This document shows positions 18,111-28,707 of a stretch of 64,000 nt of DNA, piece by piece. The first letter of the stretch is position 1, and every line of letters starts with the position of its first letter. Made by a program: the position numbers and the translations under genes. The notes beneath the pieces were generated by a model. That model ran no database searches. It saw only the letters and a program-made list of their open reading frames with translations, and had not been told where the DNA came from. This stretch comes from Armatimonadota bacterium (lineage in GTDB: Bacteria > Armatimonadota > Zipacnadia > Zipacnadales > JABUFB01), in contig JABUFB010000011.1 of assembly GCA_013314775.1 (NCBI GenBank), positions 290,634 through 354,633 of the forward strand. The letters run 5' to 3'.

Positions 18111-19559
18111 TCAGCGGACCATGAGCACGGTGCGCGCGGCTTCGATCAACATTTCCGGGAACAGGAAGAGCAGGAGTGTTCCTGCGGCCATGAAGACGAT
18201 CACCGGCAAGACGCCGACAGGAGCAGTACCCGGTCGTTCGCCCGGACGCTGGTCGAAATACATCAGCCGCGCGATATTCATGTAATAGTACAGCGAGATC
18301 ACACTGTTTACGATGCCAACCACCGCAAGCCAGGCCCACTGCCGCGACTTGATGGCTGCGGCGAATATGTAGAGCTTGCCCAGGAACCCGGCAGTAGGCG
18401 GGATGCCGGTCAACGAAAGCAGGAAGATAAAGGTCAGGATCGCCAGCGCAGGCGCGGTCTTGGCCAAGCCGGCGAAGCTCTCGATCGCAGCGTTACCCGT
18501 GTGCCGCTCCAGGGCAATCGCGACCGCAAACAGCCCGAGGTTCATGAACAGATAAGCAGCCAGATAGATAAGCAGGCCGGGCATTCCCCACAGCTCATCC
18601 GGGCCCACGACCACCGCGATCAGCATGTACCCCGCATGGGCGATGCTGGAGTAAGCCAGCATGCGCTTGATGTCGGTCTGGCGGATTGCGAGAAGATTGC
18701 CCACAAACATCGTCAGGCAGGCGAGCACCGCGATGATCATCTGCCAAGGCAACTCGAAGCCCGGAGAGAGGGTAAACAACACTCGCGTGAGCACAGCGAG
18801 ACCCCCGGCCTTCGGCGCCACCGAGAACAGCGCGGTCACCGGTGTGGGAGAGCCCTCGTAGACATCTGGCGCCCAGGCGTGGAAGGGAACCATGCTGACC
18901 TTGTAGCCAAATCCCACCAGCATGAGCACCAGGCCAAGCGCCGCGGGTAACGCAAGCCCGGCGCCCGGAACGGGCTTCATCATGCTGCCGGCCGCCACGA
19001 GCAGGTTCGTGGAACCTCCCGCCGCATACACGAGCGTCATCCCGTACAGCATGACCCCACTGGCCGCCGCGCCATAGATGAAATACTTCATCCCCGCTTC
19101 ATTGGACTTCGGGTCCTTCTTATTCCAGGCGGCGAGCAGGTATGATGTCAGACTGACCAACTCGAAGCTCAGGTAGATCAGAACCAGGTCGGTGGCACCG
19201 GCAAGCAGACTCACTCCCAACACCAGGAACACGACCAGGGAGAAGAACTCGCCATACGCCGGGCTTCGGCGGAAGAAGTCCACCGACAGGACGATGATGA
19301 TCGCCCCGGCGAGCATCGCGAAGGCCTTGATGAAAAGGGACAGGCCATCAATGGCGAAGCTGCCGTGGAACTCGGTGGACGGCGCGCCTCCCCACAGGTC
19401 GAGCACGGGCTTCAGGCAGACCAGAAGACCCACCGCTGCCAGGACCGGCACCGCGGCGCGGCGTCTTGCCGGCAGAATCAGGTCCGCGCACAAGACGAGT
19501 ATGCCCAGTACGCAGAGCCAGATTTCCGGCGCGAAGGATTGGAGGTTAGTGTATGGCAT
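18111..19559 (-). CDS. nuoN: NADH-quinone oxidoreductase subunit N
   Basis: 482 residues with 14 expected hydrophobic helices. Proton-antiporter-like signatures are visible: GFGYKVSMVPFHAWAPDVYEG with the lysine and Trp conserved in NuoN, and QTDIKRMLAYSSIAHAGYML. NuoN is one of the three antiporter-type subunits of the membrane arm. ATG 19559. It is downstream of nuoM by 24 bases and is the last nuo gene before rex. Length is typical. Confidence 0.96.
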   Translation of the reverse strand: MPYTNLQSFAPEIWLCVLGILVLCADLILPARRRAAVPVLAAVGLLVCLKPVLDLWGGAPSTEFHGSFAIDGLSLFIKAFAMLAGAIIIVLSVDFFRRSPAYGEFFSLVVFLVLGVSLLAGATDLVLIYLSFELVSLTSYLLAAWNKKDPKSNEAGMKYFIYGAAASGVMLYGMTLVYAAGGSTNLLVAAGSMMKPVPGAGLALPAALGLVLMLVGFGYKVSMVPFHAWAPDVYEGSPTPVTALFSVAPKAGGLAVLTRVLFTLSPGFELPWQMIIAVLACLTMFVGNLLAIRQTDIKRMLAYSSIAHAGYMLIAVVVGPDELWGMPGLLIYLAAYLFMNLGLFAVAIALERHTGNAAIESFAGLAKTAPALAILTFIFLLSLTGIPPTAGFLGKLYIFAAAIKSRQWAWLAVVGIVNSVISLYYYMNIARLMYFDQRPGERPGTAPVGVLPVIVFMAAGTLLLFLFPEMLIEAARTVLMVR

Positions 19560-19583
19560 AGTCCGCCTGACGAAGCGGCGCGC

Positions 19584-21134
<1,551 letters not shown>

Positions 21135-21204
21135 GAGGCACGGCCTCCGGATTGGCTCTCAACGGATTGCGCGGTGACCACAAAGCGCGAAACCGGCGGC
21201 CTGG

Positions 21205-23466
21205 TCAGCCTCCCAGCGCGCGCCGAATCAGATCCATAATCACTTCATTGTGCAGAACGAACAGGGCCAGGAACAGCACAGCCGCGATCCCCCAGGCGAA
21301 CAGCACGAACCCCGACACGTACTCCTGCACCCGGCCCACCTGCAGGCGGCTACCGAACTCTCCGACCCACCGGCTCATGTACCCTGCAAGGTTCACCAGG
21401 CCATCGACAATAACCACGTCAAAGAACCACGAGCCCATGCTGAACACCCAGCGCGTCAGCCAGCCGACGGCATTCACAGCGCCGTCCACCACGTATGTAT
21501 CCACGAGGCGGCATCCCCGGGCGAGAGCGAAAGTCAGGCCCACGGGCACTGCAGCGTAGATCTCGTCAAAGTAGAACTTGTTCGCGACCAACTGGTACCA
21601 GGGGTGCAGGGGACGGCGCAGCGTGTCTGGAATCACCACCTCAAGCTGGTAGCGACTTTCCAGGATCCGCGCCCGAAGGCAATCCAGTGCCGGCGCCACG
21701 CCGGGCAGATTGCCCAGACCGCAGGGGATCTCGGGCAGCCAGACCGTCTTGCCTTGGCGGTACTCCTCGAAGCTAGGCCAGCGCGGCCATGTGATGGCCT
21801 CCAGCGGAATCAGCTTCCAAAGGTAAATCACGGCCGCGAGAAACAGGCCGCCCACCGCCATGAGGGTGGATATCCCGATGACGGCCCAGTTCGTCCCGCC
21901 CTCATGCATGCCACCTGCGTCGGCCCCGTGAGCGGACAGGTGCGCCGCCTCGTGCGGGACGAAATGCACGAATTGGTGGAACAGGTTGCCGGCCACCCAG
22001 GGCGTACCCACCCATCCGAGAAGCAGCGCGAAGACGGCCAGGATCACCAGCGGGACGGTCATCAACTTCGGGCTCTCATGGGCGTGCTCCGCAGCCTCGC
22101 GGGGCCGGCCGCTGAATGTCATAAAGCACAGGCGGCCCATATAAAACGCGGTCAGCAGCGCACCCAACTCGAGCCCCCAGAAGAAGACCCAGGTCCCGCC
22201 CTCACCCGCGGAGTTCCACGCCGCCAGCATAATCTCGTCCTTCGAGAAGAAGCCGGCGAACAGCGGGAAACCAGCAAGCGCCAGCGTTCCAACCCAGAAC
22301 GTGAAGTAGGTTACCGGCATTTTCCGGGCCAATCCGCCCATTTTCCGCATGTCTTGTTCGTCGTGACAGCCGTGGATGACGCTGCCGGAACCCAGGAAGA
22401 GCAGGGACTTGAAAAACGCGTGGGTAATGAGATGGAACACGCCCGCAGTGAATCCCGCCACACCCAGACCCAGCGCGACCATCATGTACCCAAGCTGGGA
22501 GATGGTGGAGTACGCCAGCACGCGCTTAATGTCATTCTGAACCACGCCCATGGTTGCGGCCATGAGCGCAGTAATCAGGCCGATGACGGAAACGATGGTG
22601 AGCGCCGGTGCCCCGAACAGGACCGGCTCAGTAAGCGACGAGTAGAAGAGCGGGAACAGACGGGCGACCATGAACACGCCGGCCGCAACCATCGTGGCGG
22701 CGTGAATCAGGGCACTCACCGGAGTGGGGCCCTCCATGGCGTCCGGGAGCCACACGTGCAGCGGGAACTGGGCGCTCTTGCCAACTGCGCCGCAGAACAG
22801 GAACAGGGCCGCAACTCCCGCAAGCCAGGCGGGGATCGCTCCGGCGTTCACCTGCTCGAAGGTCTCAGCGAAGAGCAGACTGGGCACGTGGAAGAAGAGA
22901 ATCAGAATGCCGATAGCGAAGCCCACGTCACCGATGCGGGTGGTGATGAAGGCCTTGTTCGCAGCGTCTGATGCACTCTTCCGCTCAAACCAGAACCCGA
23001 TGAGCAGGTACGAGCACAGCCCCACCAGCTCCCAGCCGGCGTAGAGCATCAGGAAATTGTTGGCGATGCAGATCAGGAACATCGATCCGCAGAAGAGACA
23101 CAGGTACGCGAAGAAGCGGCTGAACCGTGGGTCGCCGTGCATGTAGCCGATACTGTAAATCTGGATGCAGGTGGCCACGATGCTGACCATCACCAGCATC
23201 ACGGCGCTCAGCGGATCCACCATGTATCCGACATGGATGGCGAACTTCCCCACCTGCGCCCATTCCACGGCCCGATCGATGGGGGCCCCCCCCAGGATCA
23301 GGTCCGTCAGGCAGCCCAGCGAGAAGGGGATCGTGGCGGCAATGCCCGTAACCCCGACCCAGCCCACCTTCTCGCCGATGCGACGGGTCAGGGCGCTGCC
23401 GAAGAACATCAGCACCGCACAGGCCACGAATGGGATTATGGGTATCAGCCAGGCAAGTTCAAGCAT
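21205..23466 (-). CDS. nuoL: NADH-quinone oxidoreductase subunit L
   Basis: 753 residues from ATG 23466 (MLELAWLIPIIPF); a TTG eight codons upstream is open but less likely. It has the NuoL signatures GWELVGLCSYLLIGFW, KSAQFPLHVWLPDAMEGPTP and QNDIKRVLAYSTISQLGYMM. The protein is about 140 residues longer than E. coli NuoL. The extra C-terminal part (after about 600) has further hydrophobic helices and amphipathic stretches. It is the most distal pumping subunit, carrying the lateral helix. Confidence 0.96.
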   Translation of the reverse strand: MLELAWLIPIIPFVACAVLMFFGSALTRRIGEKVGWVGVTGIAATIPFSLGCLTDLILGGAPIDRAVEWAQVGKFAIHVGYMVDPLSAVMLVMVSIVATCIQIYSIGYMHGDPRFSRFFAYLCLFCGSMFLICIANNFLMLYAGWELVGLCSYLLIGFWFERKSASDAANKAFITTRIGDVGFAIGILILFFHVPSLLFAETFEQVNAGAIPAWLAGVAALFLFCGAVGKSAQFPLHVWLPDAMEGPTPVSALIHAATMVAAGVFMVARLFPLFYSSLTEPVLFGAPALTIVSVIGLITALMAATMGVVQNDIKRVLAYSTISQLGYMMVALGLGVAGFTAGVFHLITHAFFKSLLFLGSGSVIHGCHDEQDMRKMGGLARKMPVTYFTFWVGTLALAGFPLFAGFFSKDEIMLAAWNSAGEGGTWVFFWGLELGALLTAFYMGRLCFMTFSGRPREAAEHAHESPKLMTVPLVILAVFALLLGWVGTPWVAGNLFHQFVHFVPHEAAHLSAHGADAGGMHEGGTNWAVIGISTLMAVGGLFLAAVIYLWKLIPLEAITWPRWPSFEEYRQGKTVWLPEIPCGLGNLPGVAPALDCLRARILESRYQLEVVIPDTLRRPLHPWYQLVANKFYFDEIYAAVPVGLTFALARGCRLVDTYVVDGAVNAVGWLTRWVFSMGSWFFDVVIVDGLVNLAGYMSRWVGEFGSRLQVGRVQEYVSGFVLFAWGIAAVLFLALFVLHNEVIMDLIRRALGG

Positions 23467-23503
23467 AGCGCTCTGGTTTGCGGGCGGCAATGAGCCGCCG
23501 GGA

Positions 23504-23833
23504 TTACCACTTCATGTCCGAGGCCTGGTCCGGGTTGGTGATTCCCCGATTGCGGTACAGACAGATGATGATCGCCAGCCCCACGGCGACTTCGCAGGCC
23601 GCGAGGGTCATGACGATCAGCGCGAACACCTGGCCGCCAAAGGCCGGACCTGACACAGGCGCCAGGAACCGCCCAATCGCCACCAGATTGATATTCGCAG
23701 CGTTCAGCATCAACTCGACCCCGAGCAGCACCGCGACGGCATGGCGCCGGACCATGACGGCGAACAGGCCCATGCAGAATAGCAGGGACGCGAATACCAG
23801 GTAGTGCGTGAGGCCGACGTCGGGCAATGTCAC
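23504..23833 (-). CDS. nuoK: NADH-quinone oxidoreductase subunit K
   Basis: 109 residues, three hydrophobic helices, with GVELMLNAANINLVA and the AACEVAVGLAI motif containing the conserved membrane glutamates. The start is GTG 23833, overlapping the nuoJ stop by four bases (GTGA), which indicates translational coupling. It links the E-channel of complex I to the antiporter arm. Confidence 0.96.
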   Translation of the reverse strand: MTLPDVGLTHYLVFASLLFCMGLFAVMVRRHAVAVLLGVELMLNAANINLVAIGRFLAPVSGPAFGGQVFALIVMTLAACEVAVGLAIIICLYRNRGITNPDQASDMKW

Positions 23834-24474
23834 TCGCCCTCGCCCCCCTCAACCGGGTCGCTGCGCTTCTCGTCATCCGGATCGCGGCGAGCAATCACAA
23901 CAGACCCGATCAACGCCACCAGCAGCACCACCGACGCCACCTCGAAAGGCAGCAGGTAGGCGTCCAGAAACATCTCGCCGATGCGCTGGACGTCGGTGCC
24001 TAACCCTCGCCCGGGCAGCTCAGGCCGCAGGGGCTTCCACTGGTGGAACCACGCGGCTTCGGCAAGAGCGGCGACGGTGACCACGAATAACCCACCTGCG
24101 GCGAGTACTCCGGCGATCACGTGCTGCATCCCGCTGTAGTAGTACAGGACCACGTTGGTCTGCGGCTCGTACTTCACCGGCAGGCGTTTGGATATCCACC
24201 GCGGTAGACGGTCGCGTGCCGCCGTGTCTTCCATGAGCATGACGCCGAACAGGATCAGCACCGCGATGGCCCCGGCGTAGACCAGGATCTGCAGCGCGAA
24301 CAGCACGTGAGCGCCCATGAGCGCGAAAGCCCCGGCAACACCGAACAGCGTGGGCAGCAGCCACAAGGCGGCATGCATCACCCTTCGGGCCAGGATCACA
24401 CCCAGCGCGCAGCCCAGCGTGAACAGGGCCACCAGCAGGAACCCCAATTGTTCGAGCCAGTCGTTTGCGGTCAT
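23830..24474 (-). CDS. nuoJ: NADH-quinone oxidoreductase subunit J
   Basis: 214 residues with five hydrophobic helices and a loop. The conserved ALQILVYAGAIAVLILFGVML stretch in helix 3 identifies NuoJ (the pi-bulge helix region). Its ATG overlaps the nuoI stop by four bases (ATGA) and its stop overlaps nuoK. A larger-than-usual loop (about residues 90-150) separates helices 3 and 5. Confidence 0.96.
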   Translation of the reverse strand: MTANDWLEQLGFLLVALFTLGCALGVILARRVMHAALWLLPTLFGVAGAFALMGAHVLFALQILVYAGAIAVLILFGVMLMEDTAARDRLPRWISKRLPVKYEPQTNVVLYYYSGMQHVIAGVLAAGGLFVVTVAALAEAAWFHQWKPLRPELPGRGLGTDVQRIGEMFLDAYLLPFEVASVVLLVALIGSVVIARRDPDDEKRSDPVEGGEGE

Positions 24475-25025
24475 TGCGGCTCCGTCCCGGCTTCAGATCC
24501 GGCGATCTCCGGCCGGCACACAGTCTGCACGCGCTGCACGTCCTCGAACTCAAGGCCGCGCGCGGTCAAGGTGTCCAGGTCGCGGATCAGCGCGCGCGGG
24601 TCGTACTCGGACTGCTCATAGTCGGTGGTCATCGTGATGGCGTCGAAGGGACACGCCTCTACGCACAGGTGACAGAACATGCACAGGCCGATGTCGATGT
24701 AGAACTCGGTCGGCTTGCGCTCCTTGCCCTTGCCCTCGCCCACGATGTGGATGCACTTGTCCGGACAGACGCGCACGCAACTCATGCAGGCGGTGCACCG
24801 TAGCTGGCCGGTTTCGCGGTCGGTGATCAGCGCGAAATCCCCGCGATACCCGGGCCGCGGCTTGTAGTCCTCCGCCGGGTTCCGGTGCGGGTACTGAACG
24901 GTAACCTTGGGCCGCCAGAAGGTGATCAGCGTCACCCACAGGCCCTTGAGGATGCTCAGGGCCGTGCCGGCGATCTCAGCGGCCAGTCCGATCCGCGCAG
25001 GTTGTGAGTTCTCAGGTCGCGTCAT
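24471..25025 (-). CDS. nuoI: NADH-quinone oxidoreductase subunit I (two [4Fe-4S])
   Basis: 184 residues. Two ferredoxin motifs, CTACMSCVRVCP and CMFCHLCVEACP, bind clusters N6a and N6b that pass electrons to NuoB. The N-terminal amphipathic helix region (KGLWVTLITFWRPKVTVQYP) anchors to the membrane arm, as usual. The gene starts at ATG 25025, 57 bases after the hicA stop, and overlaps nuoJ. Confidence 0.97.
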   Translation of the reverse strand: MTRPENSQPARIGLAAEIAGTALSILKGLWVTLITFWRPKVTVQYPHRNPAEDYKPRPGYRGDFALITDRETGQLRCTACMSCVRVCPDKCIHIVGEGKGKERKPTEFYIDIGLCMFCHLCVEACPFDAITMTTDYEQSEYDPRALIRDLDTLTARGLEFEDVQRVQTVCRPEIAGSEAGTEPQ

Positions 25026-25082
25026 GGGTTTGTCCGTTTTCCGGTGTCACGTCTTGGTCAAATGCCGCTGCGGCGCGAGAGT

Positions 25083-25313
25083 TCAGTTCAGCAACTCGCA
25101 GAACTGTTCAACGGTCAGACCGGACTGCCGGATGATACTGCGCAAGGTGCCCGGCTTCAGGTCTTTGCCGCCGTGTACCGGGACGGGCACCACTCTGCCA
25201 TTCTCCGGGTGCTGCATGATTCTGTGCTCGCCCGTCTGCCGTCGTACGACGTAGCCGGGCCGCAAAAGCGCCTTCACCGTGTCCTCCCCCGAGACTACCG
25301 GCAGCTTAGGCAA
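25083..25313 (-). CDS. hicA: HicA-type mRNA interferase toxin
   Basis: 76 residues from a TTG at 25313 (LPKLPVVSGEDT...). Features of the HicA dsRNA-binding-like fold are present: GYVVRRQTGEHRIMQHP with the catalytic His in the EHRI region, then VPVHGGKDLKPGTLRSIIRQSGL. The start overlaps the end of hicB by 8 bases, so the two are translationally coupled. An upstream in-frame GTG would give a longer form, but that lacks the family start. The toxin would cleave mRNAs. It lies inside the complex I operon between nuoH and nuoI. Confidence 0.88.
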   Translation of the reverse strand: MPKLPVVSGEDTVKALLRPGYVVRRQTGEHRIMQHPENGRVVPVPVHGGKDLKPGTLRSIIRQSGLTVEQFCELLN

Positions 25314-25575
25314 CCGCCTTCGCCTCGGTGACCGTGCCCTTGCGGACAATTGCCTGCAACACGCCCGCAACATCGATGGTGAAGGACTCGGCGTCCGGCG
25401 GGATGGGCTTCCCATCCTCCTGCAGCAGAGCGAGAAATCCTTCGATCATGTCACGCGCCATGTACAGGGCTTCCTCGACGTCGTCGCCCTGGGTGGTTGC
25501 GTCCAGAGCCGGGACGTAGACGGAGAAGCCGCCGTCCTCCTCACGCAGCAGAACCACTGTATAGGTGCGCTCCAT
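25306..25575 (-). CDS. hicB: HicB-type antitoxin
   Basis: About 89 residues from ATG 25575, 8 bases after GAGGAGG; an ATG six bases earlier is crowded against the Shine-Dalgarno. It has the HicB signature: YTVVLLREEDGGFSVYVPAL, with the GGY/F-x-A/V-xVP-L core. Next comes TTQGDDVEEALYMARDMIEGFL. Antitoxin precedes toxin, the reverse of the commonest hicA-hicB order. It has no evident C-terminal DNA-binding domain, so autoregulation may be absent or use the N-terminal region. The stop overlaps hicA. Confidence 0.9.
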   Translation of the reverse strand: MERTYTVVLLREEDGGFSVYVPALDATTQGDDVEEALYMARDMIEGFLALLQEDGKPIPPDAESFTIDVAGVLQAIVRKGTVTEAKAVA

Positions 25576-25616
25576 CCTCATGGCCTCCTCGACACCGGCA
25601 CTCGGGCTCGCCGATC

Positions 25617-26708
25617 TTACGCCCCCGGGATCAGGGCCACGCAGGCGGTGGTGATCGCAAGCGCCACGAACCCCGCGGGCACCATGAACTTCCACGACAG
25701 CGACATCATCTGGTCAGGGCGCATACGCGGCAGTGTCCAGCGCACCCACAGCACGAAGAAGATGAGCAGAGCGGCCTTCGCAAACAGCCAGACGATGCCC
25801 GGGATGATGGTGTCCGCCGGGCCGAAGGGCGAGAGCCAGCCGCCCAGGAACACCACGGCCACGACCACCGAGATCAGCAGGATATTGGCGTACTCGCCCA
25901 GGAAAAACAGGGCGAACTTCATGCCCGAATATTCCGTATGGTAGCCTGCCACAAGCTCGCTCTCGGCTTCGGGCAGGTCGAAAGGCTGCCTGGCCACTTC
26001 CGCGAACATGGCGATGATGAAAAGGAGCGCCGGCAGCCACAGCCACGGCCGGAAGATATTCCAGGCGATGATCCCGGCGCTCTGGCGATTCACGATCTCT
26101 CCGAAACTCAGAGACTCCGACACCAGCACCACGCACAGCAGCGACAGCAGTAGCGGGATCTCGTAACTGAGCATCTGCGCGCCCGCACGGACCGCGCCGA
26201 TGAGCGACCACTTGTTGTTCGAACCCCACCCGCCCATGAGCATAGCGATGACCGTGATGCCGCTGACGCCCAGCAGGTACAGGACACCCACGTTCTGGTC
26301 CAGCACCGCTGCCACGACCACGTCCTTGTCCCACGGAATGACCGCCCATGCCATGAGCGAGACGGTGAAGAACAGCACCGGCGCGATGGCGTGGAGGATC
26401 TTGTCCGCCCCGATGGGCACGATGTCCTCTTTCAGCAGGAGCTTGATCGCGTCCATGGGCGTCTGGAACAGGCCGATCGGGCCGACGCGGGTGGGCCCCA
26501 CGCGCGCCTGAATGTACCCGGCCACCTTGCGTTCGAGATACACCAGCACCAGGGCAGCGAACATCATGACGGCGATAGCGAAGACGGCTCCGGCGCACCA
26601 GGCCAGAATCTCAACCAGCAGGCGCGCCCAGTCCTCGGGCATGCCCCACGAGGTGAGCAGACCGTTGAGCCACTCGTTGATTGCGGTCAGGATTGATCGG
26701 AGCATCAT
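25617..26708 (-). CDS. nuoH: NADH-quinone oxidoreductase subunit H
   Basis: 363 residues with eight hydrophobic helices. The quinone-site loop signatures YLERKVAGYIQARVGPTRVG and the RQPFDLPEAESELVAGYHTEYSG are diagnostic of NuoH. Two tandem ATGs occur (26708 and 26705), with AGGTAGGA just upstream, so the start is uncertain by one codon. It couples quinone reduction to proton pumping. The HicBA pair follows at its 3' end. Confidence 0.97.
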   Translation of the reverse strand: MMLRSILTAINEWLNGLLTSWGMPEDWARLLVEILAWCAGAVFAIAVMMFAALVLVYLERKVAGYIQARVGPTRVGPIGLFQTPMDAIKLLLKEDIVPIGADKILHAIAPVLFFTVSLMAWAVIPWDKDVVVAAVLDQNVGVLYLLGVSGITVIAMLMGGWGSNNKWSLIGAVRAGAQMLSYEIPLLLSLLCVVLVSESLSFGEIVNRQSAGIIAWNIFRPWLWLPALLFIIAMFAEVARQPFDLPEAESELVAGYHTEYSGMKFALFFLGEYANILLISVVVAVVFLGGWLSPFGPADTIIPGIVWLFAKAALLIFFVLWVRWTLPRMRPDQMMSLSWKFMVPAGFVALAITTACVALIPGA

Positions 26709-26751
26709 GGTCCTACCTGGTGCTGGATCCGTCGGTTGTTGGCACTACCCG

Positions 26752-27015
26752 TTAGGGGAGTTCATCTGTGCCAAACGCAAGTACGAAAGCGACGTCCTGA
26801 GCGTCCGTCCCAAGCCCGTCGCGCAGCAGTTTCCACACCATTTCCTGTTTCTCGCGCTCGGAAAGACCGTTGAACTGTTTCGAGACGATCTTCACATGCG
26901 CCCTTCCCATGTAGCCTTCCGACACATCGATAGTGTCAGTCGGGAAACTCGCCCTGAGTACGCTCTCGACACGCGGGCCCAAGCCTGCGAAGTCGACCTT
27001 CCTGCCCCCTGCCAT
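26752..27015 (-). CDS. small BolA-like alpha/beta protein, HEPN partner
   Basis: 87 residues from ATG 27015, 6-8 bases after AGAGGTG; an in-frame start further up lacks a Shine-Dalgarno. The sequence has a strand-helix-helix-strand pattern (AHVKIVSKQFNGLSEREK, VWKLLRDGL) that resembles the BolA-like or stress-morphogen fold and small partners of HEPN proteins. A PxxE-like end (GTDEL) follows. It sits 32 bases downstream of the HEPN gene and 43 upstream of nuoH. It may be an antitoxin or an iron-sulfur/redox partner; the function is not established. Confidence 0.65.
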   Translation of the reverse strand: MAGGRKVDFAGLGPRVESVLRASFPTDTIDVSEGYMGRAHVKIVSKQFNGLSEREKQEMVWKLLRDGLGTDAQDVAFVLAFGTDELP

Positions 27016-27047
27016 GTGATTCACCTCTTCTCGCCGTGCACTGCGAT

Positions 27048-27551
27048 TCACGTGCAGCGTTGGGTCTTCAGCCACTCATAGACCGTCTCAATGGCGTCAA
27101 CGGTGTCAGTAGCGTAACCGTGGTCGGTGATGGGGTCCGGTCGATAGCGCAAGGATGGGCGCCATCGCTTCACGCACTTACCCCATGCCGCACGAAGGTC
27201 CAGATCATTCTGCATCCGATGTGGCAGGTCACATGCCCGGAGGAGCAGTTCGAGATCGTGGGATCGAGCACCCGAGAGGTCCGGTCCCTTGCCGCTCTTC
27301 TTGCGATACTCGAGCACCTGTGACCAAGTCTGAGTCTTTGTCTTGCGCACCGCGTCGGTTCGATCGATGATGTACGCTTTCAGCAGACACTCTACGGCGT
27401 AGCCAGCCAGGTAGACGGCCGCCACCAAGTGCCGGTAGTTGGCGTCGGAGCGGTTCGGCTCCCAAGCCGGTTGCTCCAGCAGTTCACGCGCATCCGACAA
27501 TCTGCGGGGCGCTGCCTTGATCAACTCGGAGATGCCGTCATACTCGAGCAT
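27048..27551 (-). CDS. HEPN-domain protein
   Basis: 167 residues from ATG 27551, preceded by AGGAGAG 8 bases upstream, a strong Shine-Dalgarno. The HEPN fold shows in the helix AAVYLAGYAVECLLKAYI, then SHDLELLLRACDLP and the C-terminal W...RPSLRYRP with DTVDAIETVYEWL. HEPN proteins are often RNases or nucleic-acid binders acting with nucleotidyltransferases or small antitoxins. An Rx6H is present (RSDANYRH), but I cannot say it is the catalytic motif. The following BolA-like gene is 32 bases away. Confidence 0.78.
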   Translation of the reverse strand: MLEYDGISELIKAAPRRLSDARELLEQPAWEPNRSDANYRHLVAAVYLAGYAVECLLKAYIIDRTDAVRKTKTQTWSQVLEYRKKSGKGPDLSGARSHDLELLLRACDLPHRMQNDLDLRAAWGKCVKRWRPSLRYRPDPITDHGYATDTVDAIETVYEWLKTQRCT

Positions 27552-27573
27552 ACGCCTGACTCTCCTGAGCCAT

Positions 27574-28707
27574 CTACTTGTCAATATCCCCCAGCATGAT
27601 GTCCAGGCTGGCGATGGCAACCACGGTGTCGGCGATGTATCCGCCGCGCATGAGCACCGGCAGCGGTTGCAGGTTGAAGTACGAAGGCGGCCGCCAGCGA
27701 ACGCGCACCGGCTTCTCCGAACCGTCCGACACCAGGTAGCAGCCCACCTCGCCCCGCGGGCCCTCGATGCGCTCGTACACATGGCCCGGCTCGGGCTTGA
27801 TAGCCCGCGGCACGCTCACATTGACCTCGCCCGCCGGCAACTTCGCGATGGCCTGCTCCAGGATCCGAAGGCTCTGGCGCATCTCCTCGCACCGCACGAG
27901 ATGCCGGGCCATGGCGTCGCCGCCCTGGAACACCGGCACATCGAAGTCGAACTCGGGGTACACACTGTAGCCCAGGACCTTGCGCAGGTCATGGCTGACA
28001 CCGCAAGCCCGCAGACAGGGCCCGGACATACCCATGCGGATTGCCTCGGCGGCGCTGATCGACGCCACCTTCTCCATGCGCGCCCGGAAAATGCGGTTGC
28101 GCGTGAGCAGATTGTCATACTCCTGCAGACGCGCCGGGAAGTACTGGATGAAACTCCGCAGGCCGTCCACGAAGTCGCACGCCAGGTCGTTGCGCAGACC
28201 GCCGATCCGGAAGTAGTGATACAACAGGCGCTGGCCGGTGGTGTTCTCGAGAAGGTCGATGAGCAACTCGCGATCCCGGAAACAGTGCAGGTAGACCGTG
28301 GTGGCACCCACGTCCAGCCCCATGGCCGTAAAGTACATGAGGTGGCTGGCGATGCGCTGCACCTCGGCCATGATGACGCGGATGTACTCGCAGCGCTCCG
28401 TCACCTGAATGCCCAGAAGCTTCTCCACCGCCCGCACGAAAGCAAACTCATTGTTGATAGCGCTCAGGTAATCGTAGCGGTCGGTGTAGGGCACATACTG
28501 GCGCCACGTGAGGGCTTCGCCGATCTTCTCCAGCGAGCTGTGCAGATAACCGACATCTGGGTCCGCGTCAACGACCAGTTCGCCGTCAACCGTCAGCACC
28601 ACGCGCAGCACCCCGTGGGTGCTGGGATGCTGTGGCCCCATGTTGATGACCAGTTCTTCGGTTTGCCCTGCGGGTCGGTCTGCCATAGTTCGGTGGGCCG
28701 TCGGCAT
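27574..28707 (-). CDS. nuoD: NADH-quinone oxidoreductase subunit D
   Basis: 377 residues. Signatures include INMGPQHPSTHGVLRVVL, VPYTDRYDYLSA and the C-terminal IASLDIMLGDIDK, which is a NuoD ending. NuoD forms the quinone-binding pocket with NuoB; the His of GPQHPSTHG and the Tyr of the YTDRYDY region are the conserved contacts. ATG 28707 overlaps the nuoC stop by one base (TGATG). Length is typical for the unfused form. Confidence 0.97.
   Translation of the reverse strand: MPTAHRTMADRPAGQTEELVINMGPQHPSTHGVLRVVLTVDGELVVDADPDVGYLHSSLEKIGEALTWRQYVPYTDRYDYLSAINNEFAFVRAVEKLLGIQVTERCEYIRVIMAEVQRIASHLMYFTAMGLDVGATTVYLHCFRDRELLIDLLENTTGQRLLYHYFRIGGLRNDLACDFVDGLRSFIQYFPARLQEYDNLLTRNRIFRARMEKVASISAAEAIRMGMSGPCLRACGVSHDLRKVLGYSVYPEFDFDVPVFQGGDAMARHLVRCEEMRQSLRILEQAIAKLPAGEVNVSVPRAIKPEPGHVYERIEGPRGEVGCYLVSDGSEKPVRVRWRPPSYFNLQPLPVLMRGGYIADTVVAIASLDIMLGDIDK

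Noticed and set aside
21250..22971. 573-residue plus-strand frame opposite nuoL
   Set aside because: The same artefact: antisense to a hydrophobic membrane gene with no motif.
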